DNA of 5,987 nucleotides, taken from assembly GCA_046262175.1 (NCBI GenBank), contig JBHENF010000117.1:1-5987 (forward strand). Reading direction: 5' to 3'. The position numbers and the translations under genes are program-made. Below, in pieces: positions 1 to 5,926 of the stretch. The notes beneath the pieces are model-generated. The model worked only from the letters and a program-made list of their open reading frames with translations, was not told where the DNA came from and ran no database searches. Source of the DNA: RYN-124 sp046262175 (GTDB lineage: Bacteria > Actinomycetota > Actinomycetes > Mycobacteriales > SCTD01). Position 1 is the first letter of the stretch. Each line of letters begins with the position of its first letter.

Positions 1-833
1 CGATCCCGTCCTTCCGCGGCGCGTTCGTCAGCCGGCGGCCGAGCGACGTGCTCGCCGAGGCCCGCTGGCTCGCCGACAGCGGCGTGCGGGAGCTGGTGCT
101 GGTGAGCGAGAACTCCACGTCGTACGGCAAGGACCTCGGCGACCTCAAGCTGCTCGAGACGCTGCTGCCCGAGCTCGCGACGATCGCCCCGCGGGTGCGG
201 CTATCCTACCTGCAGCCGGCAGAGATGCGCCCGACGCTCGTCCAGACGCTGACGTCCACGCCCGGTGTCGTGCCGTACTTCGACATGAGCTTCCAGCACG
301 CGAGCGGCCCGGTGCTGCGGCGGATGCGGCGCTTCGGCGACACCGAGCGCTTCCTCGACCTGCTCGCGCAGATCCGCGCAGCCGCGCCCACGGCCGGCGT
401 CCGCAGCAACGTGATCGTCGGCTTCCCCGGCGAGACCGAGGCCGACGTCGCGGAGCTGGAGCGGTTCCTGAGCTCGGCGCGGCTCGACGCCATCGGCGTG
501 TTCGGCTACTCCGACGAGGACGGCACCGAGGCGGAGCACCTGCCGGACAAGGTCGAGCCGGCCGAGGTCGAGCGGCGGGTGCAGCGGCTCACCGCGCTGG
601 CGGAGGAGCTGACCGCGCAGCGGGCGGAGGAGCGCATCGGCGAGACGGTGGTCGTGCTGGTGGAGCAGCCCGACGGCGAGGGGCGCGCGGAGCACCAGGC
701 GCCCGACGTCGACGGCACGACGTTCGTGCGCGGCGACGGCCTGCGGGTCGGCGACCTGGTCCGCGCGGTCGTCGTCGGCACCGAGGGCGTCGACCTGGTG
801 GCTGAGCTGGTGCGTTCCCCGGCCACCGTGTGA
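1..833 (+). CDS. rimO: Ribosomal protein S12 methylthiotransferase RimO (3' part; 5' end outside window)
   Basis: RimO is a cytoplasmic radical-SAM enzyme that adds a methylthio group to the conserved aspartate of ribosomal protein S12. The reading frame is open from base 3, giving 276 visible residues. The GTG at 48 is an internal valine, not a start. The first visible residues, IPSFRG, normally sit directly after the CxxxCxxC iron-sulfur motif, which must lie just upstream of the window. Further family landmarks are FDMSFQHAS, VRSNVIVGFPGETEAD and GYSDEDGTEAE; the QHAS and SDEDGT signatures favour RimO over the related tRNA enzyme MiaB. The last 65 or so residues, including GRAEHQAPDVDG, fit the TRAM domain that binds the substrate. 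The TGA stop overlaps the pgsA start by four bases (GTGA, 830-833), indicating translational coupling. Identification is confident; only the N-terminal domain and first part of the radical-SAM barrel are missing because of the window edge. Confidence 0.96.
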   Translation, partial: IPSFRGAFVSRRPSDVLAEARWLADSGVRELVLVSENSTSYGKDLGDLKLLETLLPELATIAPRVRLSYLQPAEMRPTLVQTLTSTPGVVPYFDMSFQHASGPVLRRMRRFGDTERFLDLLAQIRAAAPTAGVRSNVIVGFPGETEADVAELERFLSSARLDAIGVFGYSDEDGTEAEHLPDKVEPAEVERRVQRLTALAEELTAQRAEERIGETVVVLVEQPDGEGRAEHQAPDVDGTTFVRGDGLRVGDLVRAVVVGTEGVDLVAELVRSPATV

Positions 834-1465
834 GCACGACCCAGGGGCCGGGGGATCCGGCGACGGCGCCGGTGGCGCGCGTCAGCAACCTCAACATCGC
901 CAACCAGCTCACGGTGCTGCGGCTCGCGCTCGTCCCCGTGTTCCTGCTGTGCCTGCTGTACGACGACGGCGCGTCCAAGGGGTTCCGGATCGCTGCCTGC
1001 GTCGTGTTCGCGCTCGCGTCGTACACCGACTGGGTCGACGGCCAGCTGGCGCGCAGCCGCAACCTCATCACGTCGTTCGGCAAGCTCGCCGACCCGATCG
1101 CCGACAAGGCGCTCATCGGCGCGGCGCTGATCGGCTTGTCGGTGCTGGACCTCCTGCCGTGGGCGGTGACCATCGTCGTGCTCGTGCGCGAGGTAGGCGT
1201 GACAGCGCTGCGCTTCTGGGTCATCCGGCACGGCGTGATGCCGGCGAGTCGCGGCGGGAAGCTGAAGACGCTGCTGCAGGGGCTGGCGATCGCGCTCTAC
1301 CTGCTGCCCCTGTCGGGGATCCTCGGCACGGGCCGCGCTCTCGTCATGGCGGCCGCCGTGGTGGTGACGGTGGTGACCGGGATCGACTACGTGGCGAGGG
1401 CTCTGACGCTTCGGCAGACCAGCGACCGGGCCGCGATGAAGCGCGCGCGCAAGGCGGCTCGGTGA
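830..1465 (+). CDS. pgsA: CDP-diacylglycerol--glycerol-3-phosphate 3-phosphatidyltransferase (PGP synthase)
   Basis: This integral membrane enzyme transfers the phosphatidyl group from CDP-diacylglycerol to glycerol 3-phosphate, the committed step to phosphatidylglycerol and cardiolipin. The 211-residue product has the full CDP-alcohol phosphatidyltransferase motif D-G-x2-A-R-x8-G-x3-D-x3-D at D70-G71, A74-R75, G84, D88 and D92; D67 is the further upstream aspartate of the active site. The segments NQLTVLRLALVPVF (25-38) and REVGVTALRFWVIRHG (120-135) are typical of PGP synthases rather than of phosphatidylinositol or phosphatidylserine synthases. Several hydrophobic stretches (about 28-43, 53-66, 93-118, 148-165, 170-185) fit a six-helix fold, and the C-terminus is basic. 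The GTG start at 830 overlaps the rimO stop; no strong ribosome binding site is visible, which fits coupled re-initiation. The stop overlaps the cinA start in the same way. Confidence 0.95.
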   Translation: MSTTQGPGDPATAPVARVSNLNIANQLTVLRLALVPVFLLCLLYDDGASKGFRIAACVVFALASYTDWVDGQLARSRNLITSFGKLADPIADKALIGAALIGLSVLDLLPWAVTIVVLVREVGVTALRFWVIRHGVMPASRGGKLKTLLQGLAIALYLLPLSGILGTGRALVMAAAVVVTVVTGIDYVARALTLRQTSDRAAMKRARKAAR

Positions 1466-2682
1466 CGCTGACCGCTGCGGTCGTGGCCGTCGGCGACGAG
1501 CTGCTGCTGGGCGACACCGTCAACACCAACGCCGCATGGCTGGGCGGTCAGCTCGCCGCCGTGGGCGTCGAGGTGGTTGCCTCGGCCATGGTCGGCGATG
1601 ACCTGCCGCGGCTCGCCGTCGTGCTGCAGCGCGCGCTCGAGGACGCCGACGTGGTCCTGGTCTGCGGCGGGCTCGGGCCGACCAGCGACGACATCACGCG
1701 CGACGCGGTCGCCGCGGCAGCGGGCGTGCGGATCGACCGCGTGCCGGAGCTGGAGGACGAGCTGCGGGCGCGCTTCAAGGCCTTCGGGTACGACATGCCG
1801 CCGGAGGTGCTGCGCCAGGCCGACGTACCCCGCGGCGCCGCGGTCCTGGCCAACCCGGTGGGCACGGCGCCGGGGCTGCGCCTCGAGGTGCGGGACCGGC
1901 TGATGTACGCGCTGCCAGGGCCGCCGCACGAGCTGCAGGCGACGGCCGAGCCGGTGCTGGCCGAGCTGCGCGAGCGGTCGGGCACCGTGGTCGTCACGCG
2001 AACGGTGCACACCGCCGGCCGGGGCGAGTCCGCGGTCGCCGGCGTGGTGGAGCGGACGGTCCAGGTGCCGGACGGGGTCGCACTGGCGTACCTCGCGGGT
2101 GGCGGCATCACGCGCGTGCGCTTCACCGGGAGCGACGACGCGGTGCTGACGCCGCTCGCGGACGCGGTCGCCGCGGCGCTCGGGGACGCGGTGTGGGGAC
2201 GCGACGACGACCGGCTGGACGAGGTCGTGCACCGTCTGCTGGCGGCGCGCAACGCGACCGTCGCCGTGGCGGAGTCGCTCACGGGCGGGCTTCTCGGTGC
2301 GGCGCTGTCGCGGATGCCCGGCTCGTCCGCCACCTTCCGCGGGTCGGCCGTGGTCTACGCGACCGACCTGAAAGAGACGCTCGCGGGCGTGCCCGGCCCT
2401 CTGCTGGACACGGCCGGTGCGGTGTCGCCGGAGGTCGCCGCGGCGCTGGCGGCCGGCGCGCGCGAGCGGCTCGGCGCGACGTACGGGATCGGCGCGACCG
2501 GGGTGGCGGGGCCGGCCGAGCAGGAGGGTCAGCCGGTCGGCACCGTGCACGTCGCGGTGGCCGGCCCCGACGGCGGTGCGGTCCGCAGCATCCGGCTGCC
2601 CGGCGACCGCGAACGCGTCCGGCTGCTCGCCGTCACGGGCGCACTCGACCTGCTGCGGCGCACGCTGGCCGTTGCGCCCTGA
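1462..2682 (+). CDS. cinA: CinA family protein (MoCF-like domain plus nicotinamide-nucleotide amidohydrolase)
   Basis: The 406-residue product has the usual length and two-domain layout of CinA. The N-terminal MoaB/MogA-like domain (about 1-165) shows VAVGDELLLGDTVNTNAAWL (8-27), CGGLGPTSDD (68-77) and LPGPPHEL (151-158). A linking region follows, then the PncC-type C-terminal domain (about 250-400) with AESLTGG (270-276), PGSSATF (286-292), YATDLK (299-304), GAVSPE (319-324) and ATGVAGP (345-351). PncC enzymes hydrolyse nicotinamide mononucleotide to nicotinic acid mononucleotide in pyridine nucleotide salvage; the serine of the ES-x-TGG motif (S272) and K304 are the likely catalytic residues. 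In some bacteria the N-terminal domain acts on ADP-ribose; that activity here is inferred. The name refers to competence induction in streptococci, which need not apply. The GTG start at 1462 gives GTGA with the pgsA stop, and AAGG at 1451-1454 is a fair ribosome binding site. The longer open frame upstream merely reads through pgsA out of frame. Confidence 0.95.
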   Translation: MTLTAAVVAVGDELLLGDTVNTNAAWLGGQLAAVGVEVVASAMVGDDLPRLAVVLQRALEDADVVLVCGGLGPTSDDITRDAVAAAAGVRIDRVPELEDELRARFKAFGYDMPPEVLRQADVPRGAAVLANPVGTAPGLRLEVRDRLMYALPGPPHELQATAEPVLAELRERSGTVVVTRTVHTAGRGESAVAGVVERTVQVPDGVALAYLAGGGITRVRFTGSDDAVLTPLADAVAAALGDAVWGRDDDRLDEVVHRLLAARNATVAVAESLTGGLLGAALSRMPGSSATFRGSAVVYATDLKETLAGVPGPLLDTAGAVSPEVAAALAAGARERLGATYGIGATGVAGPAEQEGQPVGTVHVAVAGPDGGAVRSIRLPGDRERVRLLAVTGALDLLRRTLAVAP

Positions 2683-2707
2683 GCGGACGCCCCTGTGCCG
2701 AGCCGCC

Positions 2708-2725
2708 CCGTCGCGAGTAGCGTTG
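2708..2725 (+). promoter_or_regulatory. Candidate clgR promoter with overlapping ClgR-like operator
   Basis: The 72-bp gap between cinA and clgR contains CGC (2712-2714), five bases, then GCG (2720-2722), the core spacing reported for ClgR sites in Streptomyces and Corynebacterium. The flanks T (2711) and TTG (2723-2725) also agree with the corynebacterial consensus, while two internal positions do not. TAGCGT at 2718-2723 fits the actinobacterial -10 pattern TAnnnT; no good -35 hexamer is visible at the expected distance. Overlap of operator and -10 would suit autoregulation, by repression or by an unusual activation geometry. A half-site pair made only of G and C can arise by chance in DNA of this composition, so this is a moderate call. 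Confidence 0.4.
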
Positions 2726-2740
2726 GCGCCACGACGAGCA

Positions 2741-2746
2741 GGGAGG
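2741..2746 (+). promoter_or_regulatory. Ribosome binding site that fixes the clgR start
   Basis: GGGAGG lies eight bases before the ATG at 2755. It selects this ATG over the in-frame GTG at 2695, which would add 20 residues not expected in the ClgR family and would start upstream of the candidate -10 element. Confidence 0.8.
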
Positions 2747-2754
2747 TGGCGGGC

Positions 2755-3078
2755 ATGGCGGTTCTTCGTACGCTGATCGGCGAGTCCCTGCGCACCACGC
2801 GGCTGCGCCAGCAGCGCACCCTGCGCGAGGTGTCCGGCGCGGCCCAGGTCTCCCTCGGCTACCTGTCCGAGGTCGAGCGCGGGCAGAAGGAGGCCTCGTC
2901 CGAGCTGCTCGCCAGCATCTGCCGGGCGCTCGGCGTGCGGCTGTCCGACGTCCTGCGCGACGTGAGCGAGACGCTGTCCGTGCTGGAGCCTGCGCCTGAC
3001 CGCGTCCTGGAGCCGGTCGGCGCCGACGCGCCGGTGGCGTCCGTGCACCGCATCAGGGACGTCGTCGCCGCCGCCTGA
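2755..3078 (+). CDS. clgR: ClgR, HTH (Xre/Cro-type) regulator of clp protease genes
   Basis: ClgR is a small DNA-binding activator of clpP, clpC and related proteolysis genes in actinobacteria. The 107-residue product starts MAVLRTLIGESLR and contains an HTH_3 domain at about 9-66, with the characteristic string TLREVSGAAQVSLGYLSEVE (22-41) followed by RGQKEASSELL (42-52), essentially diagnostic for ClgR and its Streptomyces paralogue PopR. Position directly after cinA is the usual place for clgR. The tail after residue 75 is short and low in predicted structure and ends VVAAA. In Streptomyces, ClgR and PopR are degraded by ClpP through two C-terminal alanines, so the same feedback is likely here by inference. 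The ATG is preceded by a good ribosome binding site. The gene has its own candidate promoter, so it may be transcribed apart from the rimO-pgsA-cinA operon as well as by read-through. PopR is the main alternative name. Confidence 0.9.
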   Translation: MAVLRTLIGESLRTTRLRQQRTLREVSGAAQVSLGYLSEVERGQKEASSELLASICRALGVRLSDVLRDVSETLSVLEPAPDRVLEPVGADAPVASVHRIRDVVAAA

Positions 3079-3092
3079 GCGTGACAGCATGG

Positions 3093-3110
3093 CCTCGTCG
3101 TCTGACGAGG
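3093..3110 (+). promoter_or_regulatory. Hairpin overlapping the Shine-Dalgarno region of the SBP-VWA gene
   Basis: CCTCGTC (3093-3099), loop GTCT, GACGAGG (3104-3110) form a perfect 7-bp stem in the 39-bp gap after clgR. The right arm runs into the purine-rich GAGGGGGAGAG (3107-3117) directly before the TTG start at 3118, so folding would hide part of the ribosome binding site. It could instead act as a weak terminator for clgR, but there is no T-tract after it. CAGCAT at 3085-3090 resembles a -10 box, which would place a transcript start inside the left arm; this is weak. Confidence 0.45.
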
Positions 3111-3117
3111 GGGAGAG

Positions 3118-4929
3118 TTGGCGGGTCGTAACCGGGTGCCGTTGGTCGTCGCCGTGGTGGTGGGCGTGGTCGCGGTGCTCGCGGTCCGCAGCGCCACCTC
3201 CGGCGGCAGTGACTCCGCGGGCGGTGCCGGCGACCTCGGGCCGTCCGTCAGCCCCAGCGGCTGCGTCACCCTCGCCGTCACCGCGTCCAGCGAGAAGGCG
3301 GCGCTGCTGTCCGCGATCGCCGACGACTACGCCAAGGACGACGGCGAGGCCGGCGGCAGCTGCGCTCGCGTGATGGTGACCAGCAAGGCGAGCGGTGGCG
3401 CGGCGACCGCCCTGGGTCGCGGCTGGGACGAGCGGGTGGACGGGCCGCGCCCGGACGTCTGGTCGCCTGCCTCCCAGAGCTGGACCGGCCTGCTCCGCCA
3501 GGCCACGACCTCGCGCGACGCGCCCGACCTGGTCGGCGACGAGAAGCTGCCCGGCATCGCCCGAACGCCGCTCGTCATCGCCATGCCCAAGCCGATGGCC
3601 GAGACGCTCGGCTGGCCGGCCAAGCCCATCGGCTGGAGCGACATCCTCGCCCTCGCGAAGGACCCCACGGGGTGGGCGAAGTACGGCAAGCCGTACGGCG
3701 CGTTCAAGCTCGGCAAGACCAACCCGAACTTCTCCACGTCCGGCCTGCACGCGACGATCGGCGCGTACTTCGCCGCGACGCAGCGCTCGACGGACCTGAG
3801 CGCGAAGGACCTCACGGACCCGAAGGTCGTCGCGTACGTCAAGGCGGTCGAGGGCTCGGTCGTCCACTACGGCGACACGACGCTGACGTTCCTGTCGAAC
3901 CTGCAGAAGGCCGACGACGCCGGCCAGGGCTTGTCGTACGTGAGTGCCGCAACGGTCGAGGAGAAGTCGGTCTGGGACTACAACCAGGGCAACCCGACCG
4001 GAGACCCCAAGACGCTGGGCAAGCACCCGAAGCCGCGCACGCCGCTGGCCGCGATCTACCCGAAGGAGGGGACGCTGTTCAGCGACAACCCCTTCGTCGT
4101 GCTGAAGGCGCCGTGGGTGGACGACGCGAAGCGGGCGGTCGCCGCGGACTTCCTGACGTACGTCCAGTCGAGCAAGGCGCAGCAGCGGTTCACCGAGGCG
4201 GCGTTCCGTGACTACCAGGGCAAGCCGGGCAGCCGGATCAACCCGGGCGAGGGCATGCTGCCGGACCAGCCCAAGGCGGTCATCGGTCCGCCCGCACCGG
4301 CCGTGCTGGCCGGGGTGAAGGACTCCTGGGAGCGCAACCGCAAGCGGGCGAAGGTGCTGCTGGTGCTGGACGTGTCGGGCTCGATGGGCGAGCAGGTCGG
4401 GTCCGAGGGCGCGACCAAGCTCGACCTGGCGAAGAAGGCGGCCGCGTCGGCCGTGGGCCTGCTCGCGCCGGACGACCAGCTGTCGCTGTGGGTGTTCTCG
4501 ACCGAGCAGGACGGCAGCAAGCCGTACCGCCAGCTGGTGCCGTTCGGGCCGGCGTCGACGCAGGCCGCTGTCGCCCGACGGATGATCGCCGACCTGCAGC
4601 CCGAGGGCGGGACGGGGCTCTACGCGACCGCGCGAGCTGCGAACAAGGCACTGGCTGCGTCGTACGACCGGACGCGCATCAACGCGGTGGTGCTGCTCAC
4701 CGACGGGCGCAACGAGTTCCCCGACGACAACAACATCGACTCGCTGACCGACGAGCTCGACAACGAGGACGCGGACCGCACCGTCCGGGTCTTCCCGATC
4801 GCGTACGGGGACGACGCCGACATCGGCGAGCTGACGAAGATCGCGGACGCGACGCGGGCGGCGGCGTACGACGCCTCCGACCCGGCCTCCATCGACAAGG
4901 TGCTGACGGCGGTGCTCAGCAACTTCTGA
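3118..4929 (+). CDS. Membrane-anchored extracytoplasmic substrate-binding-protein/VWA fusion
   Basis: The 603-residue product starts with a short basic segment (R4, R6) and a single hydrophobic helix (about 7-23) with no lipobox cysteine, so it is probably a signal anchor or Sec signal that leaves the rest outside the membrane. Residues about 45-395 resemble a type 2 periplasmic binding protein: an initial strand CVTLAVTASSEKAALLSAIA (49-68), a PDVWSPASQSW segment (112-122), TPLVIAMPKPMAETLGW (150-166) and a TNPNFSTSGLHATIGAYF stretch (201-218). Residues about 411-603 form a von Willebrand A domain with a complete metal-binding MIDAS: D418-x-S420-x-S422, T499 in GGTGLY and D529 in LLTDG. Substrate is unknown. 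No ABC permease or ATPase lies beside it, so a role in sensing, adhesion or scaffolding is as likely as uptake. The TTG start at 3118 is chosen because an in-frame stop lies at 3103-3105; the purine-rich ribosome binding site is close, and GTG at 3136 is a less likely alternative. Confidence 0.85.
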   Translation: MAGRNRVPLVVAVVVGVVAVLAVRSATSGGSDSAGGAGDLGPSVSPSGCVTLAVTASSEKAALLSAIADDYAKDDGEAGGSCARVMVTSKASGGAATALGRGWDERVDGPRPDVWSPASQSWTGLLRQATTSRDAPDLVGDEKLPGIARTPLVIAMPKPMAETLGWPAKPIGWSDILALAKDPTGWAKYGKPYGAFKLGKTNPNFSTSGLHATIGAYFAATQRSTDLSAKDLTDPKVVAYVKAVEGSVVHYGDTTLTFLSNLQKADDAGQGLSYVSAATVEEKSVWDYNQGNPTGDPKTLGKHPKPRTPLAAIYPKEGTLFSDNPFVVLKAPWVDDAKRAVAADFLTYVQSSKAQQRFTEAAFRDYQGKPGSRINPGEGMLPDQPKAVIGPPAPAVLAGVKDSWERNRKRAKVLLVLDVSGSMGEQVGSEGATKLDLAKKAAASAVGLLAPDDQLSLWVFSTEQDGSKPYRQLVPFGPASTQAAVARRMIADLQPEGGTGLYATARAANKALAASYDRTRINAVVLLTDGRNEFPDDNNIDSLTDELDNEDADRTVRVFPIAYGDDADIGELTKIADATRAAAYDASDPASIDKVLTAVLSNF

Positions 4930-4974
4930 GCCCGGCGCTGTCGCCTTGCCTGCTGATCATCCCCGCCGCTTCCC

Positions 4975-5043
4975 CGCACACAGACTGATCCACGCCGGCT
5001 CGCCGCGCCGCTGAAGCGGTCGACGACGATCAGTCTGTGTGCG
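4975..5043. repeat. Perfect 16-bp inverted repeat with structured 37-nt centre
   Basis: CGCACACAGACTGATC at 4975-4990 is the exact reverse complement of GATCAGTCTGTGTGCG at 5028-5043. The 37-nt centre contains its own small hairpin, CCGC (5008-5011), TGAA, GCGG (5016-5019). It lies in the 180-bp gap between the SBP-VWA gene and the next same-strand gene. The arms are less GC-rich than the surroundings, and the hexamer CTGATC occurs once more just upstream (4953-4958). No T-tract follows (the next bases are TTCTGGGG), so it is not a textbook intrinsic terminator, though actinobacterial terminators often lack one. A dispersed palindromic repeat, a processed RNA stem or a protein-binding site are alternatives. 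The rest of the gap shows no gene and no clear promoter. Confidence 0.85.
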
Positions 5044-5093
5044 TTCTGGGGCGAGTGGGCTCCGCCCGGGACCGCTCCGTCGCCGGGCCGCGT

Positions 5094-5100
5094 GGGGGAG
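5094..5100 (+). promoter_or_regulatory. Ribosome binding site that fixes the start of the membrane-hairpin protein gene
   Basis: GGGGGAG ends nine bases before the GTG at 5110 and therefore favours that start over the in-frame GTG at 5092, which overlaps the purine run itself and has no site of its own. Confidence 0.6.
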
Positions 5101-5109
5101 ACTCGCCGG

Positions 5110-5889
5110 GTGAGCCTGTCCGACGAGCTGCGCGACCCGTGGGGGCTCGTCGCCGGCGGCGTCTCCGGCGGCATGGCCTGGGCCCTCGCCGGCGCCACCC
5201 TCGCCTCCGGGCCCGCGATCGCGCTGGGTGTCGGGGTCGGGGCCGTCGTGCTGGGGGTCAAGGCGGTCAGCGGCCTCCTGGTCAACCGGGAGCCCGCGCG
5301 CCCGGGTCTGGAGATCCCGCGGCCGCCGCGCGGCAGCGCCGCAGCCGGCTGGCTGCGCCGCGCCGAGGCGGCCGTACGCAGCCTCGACGAGATGGCCGCG
5401 ACGACCACCGCTGGCCCCACCGGCCTCGCCGTCTCCAGCGCGGCGGACGAGGCCGGCGACACGCTGACCGACCTCAGCCGGGTCGCCGCGCAGGTGACCG
5501 CGGTGGAGAGCGCCCTCCGCCGGGTCGACGTCCACGGCCTGGACGCGGAGGCGGCCCGGCTGGAGGCGGCGGCGCACCGCGCGCGTACGCCGGAGGTGGA
5601 GGCCGAGATCCGGCGCTCCGCCGCAGCGGTCCGCGACCGGCTCGAGGTACGCGACCGGCTGCGCGGGGCGCGCGAGACGCTGCTCGCCCGGATGGAGGCC
5701 GCGACGCTCGGCCTGGAGGGCCTCGGCGCGCGCCTTGCGGAGGTGCTCGCGCTGACCGCCACCACCGGCGGTGTCGACACCAGCGCCGCCCAGATCAGCG
5801 ACCTGGCGCTCGAGCTCGAGGGGCTGCGGGCGGGTCTGGCCGAGACCGAGGCGCTGTCGCGGCGGGCGCTGGACGCGGCGCCTGACTAG
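5110..5889 (+). CDS. Unrecognised membrane protein: N-terminal membrane hairpin plus long helical domain
   Basis: I do not recognise a named family. The 259-residue product starts MSLSDELRDPWG and has two Gly/Ala-rich hydrophobic helices at about 12-32 and 34-58 separated by only a short turn, suggesting a hairpin with both ends in the cytoplasm. A proline-rich linker (61-74, RPGLEIPRPP) leads to a long Ala/Glu/Arg-rich region (about 77-256) that looks almost wholly alpha-helical, with heptad-like stretches at 80-95, 118-157, 160-213 and 226-253 suggesting coiled coils. The overall plan recalls XpaC-type proteins that accompany TelA (toxic-anion resistance) genes in Firmicutes and actinobacteria, but I see no decisive motif and no telA gene in the window. 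The gene follows the SBP-VWA gene on the same strand after a 180-bp gap containing the large inverted repeat, so co-transcription is uncertain. The 5110 GTG is chosen for its ribosome binding site. Codon use matches its neighbours. Confidence 0.75.
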   Translation: MSLSDELRDPWGLVAGGVSGGMAWALAGATLASGPAIALGVGVGAVVLGVKAVSGLLVNREPARPGLEIPRPPRGSAAAGWLRRAEAAVRSLDEMAATTTAGPTGLAVSSAADEAGDTLTDLSRVAAQVTAVESALRRVDVHGLDAEAARLEAAAHRARTPEVEAEIRRSAAAVRDRLEVRDRLRGARETLLARMEAATLGLEGLGARLAEVLALTATTGGVDTSAAQISDLALELEGLRAGLAETEALSRRALDAAPD

Positions 5890-5890
5890 C

Positions 5891-5915
5891 GCCCCGCGGC
5901 CGGCGGTTGCGGGGC
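5891..5915 (+). terminator. Terminator-like GC hairpin after the membrane-hairpin protein gene
   Basis: GCCCCGC (5891-5897) pairs exactly with GCGGGGC (5909-5915), and the stem can continue inward through two G-U pairs and two C-G pairs to a 3-nt loop. It begins one base after the TAG stop. There is no T-tract, as is common for actinobacterial terminators. It also sits immediately before the start of the next gene, so it could be a leader or operator element instead. Confidence 0.5.
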
Positions 5916-5926
5916 AGGATGTCTGC

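Noticed and set aside
949..1461. Extension of the cinA frame upstream through pgsA
   Set aside because: The translated extension is Arg/Ala-rich without family similarity, while pgsA in the other frame has a perfect catalytic motif. CinA homologues start at the GTG at 1462.
2724..2731. Palindrome TGGCGCCA downstream of the candidate clgR -10 box
   Set aside because: Eight bases, six of them G/C, with no extension of the symmetry; not distinguishable from chance in this composition.
3072..3081. A second ClgR-like site, CGC...GCG, at the clgR stop codon
   Set aside because: The spacer is four bases instead of five and the core overlaps coding sequence, so it does not meet the motif.
1387..4026. 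An 879-codon open frame on the - strand across cinA, clgR and the SBP-VWA gene
   Set aside because: Its product is rich in Arg, Gly, Ala and His with no domain pattern, and it lies opposite three well-supported genes. Long antisense frames are expected in DNA with such biased third positions.
5064..5088. Inverted repeat GCCCGG / CCGGGC with a 13-nt loop before the membrane-hairpin gene
   Set aside because: Six GC-only base pairs with a long loop are easily met by chance here, and a competing GGGC-TCC-GCCC fold overlaps it.
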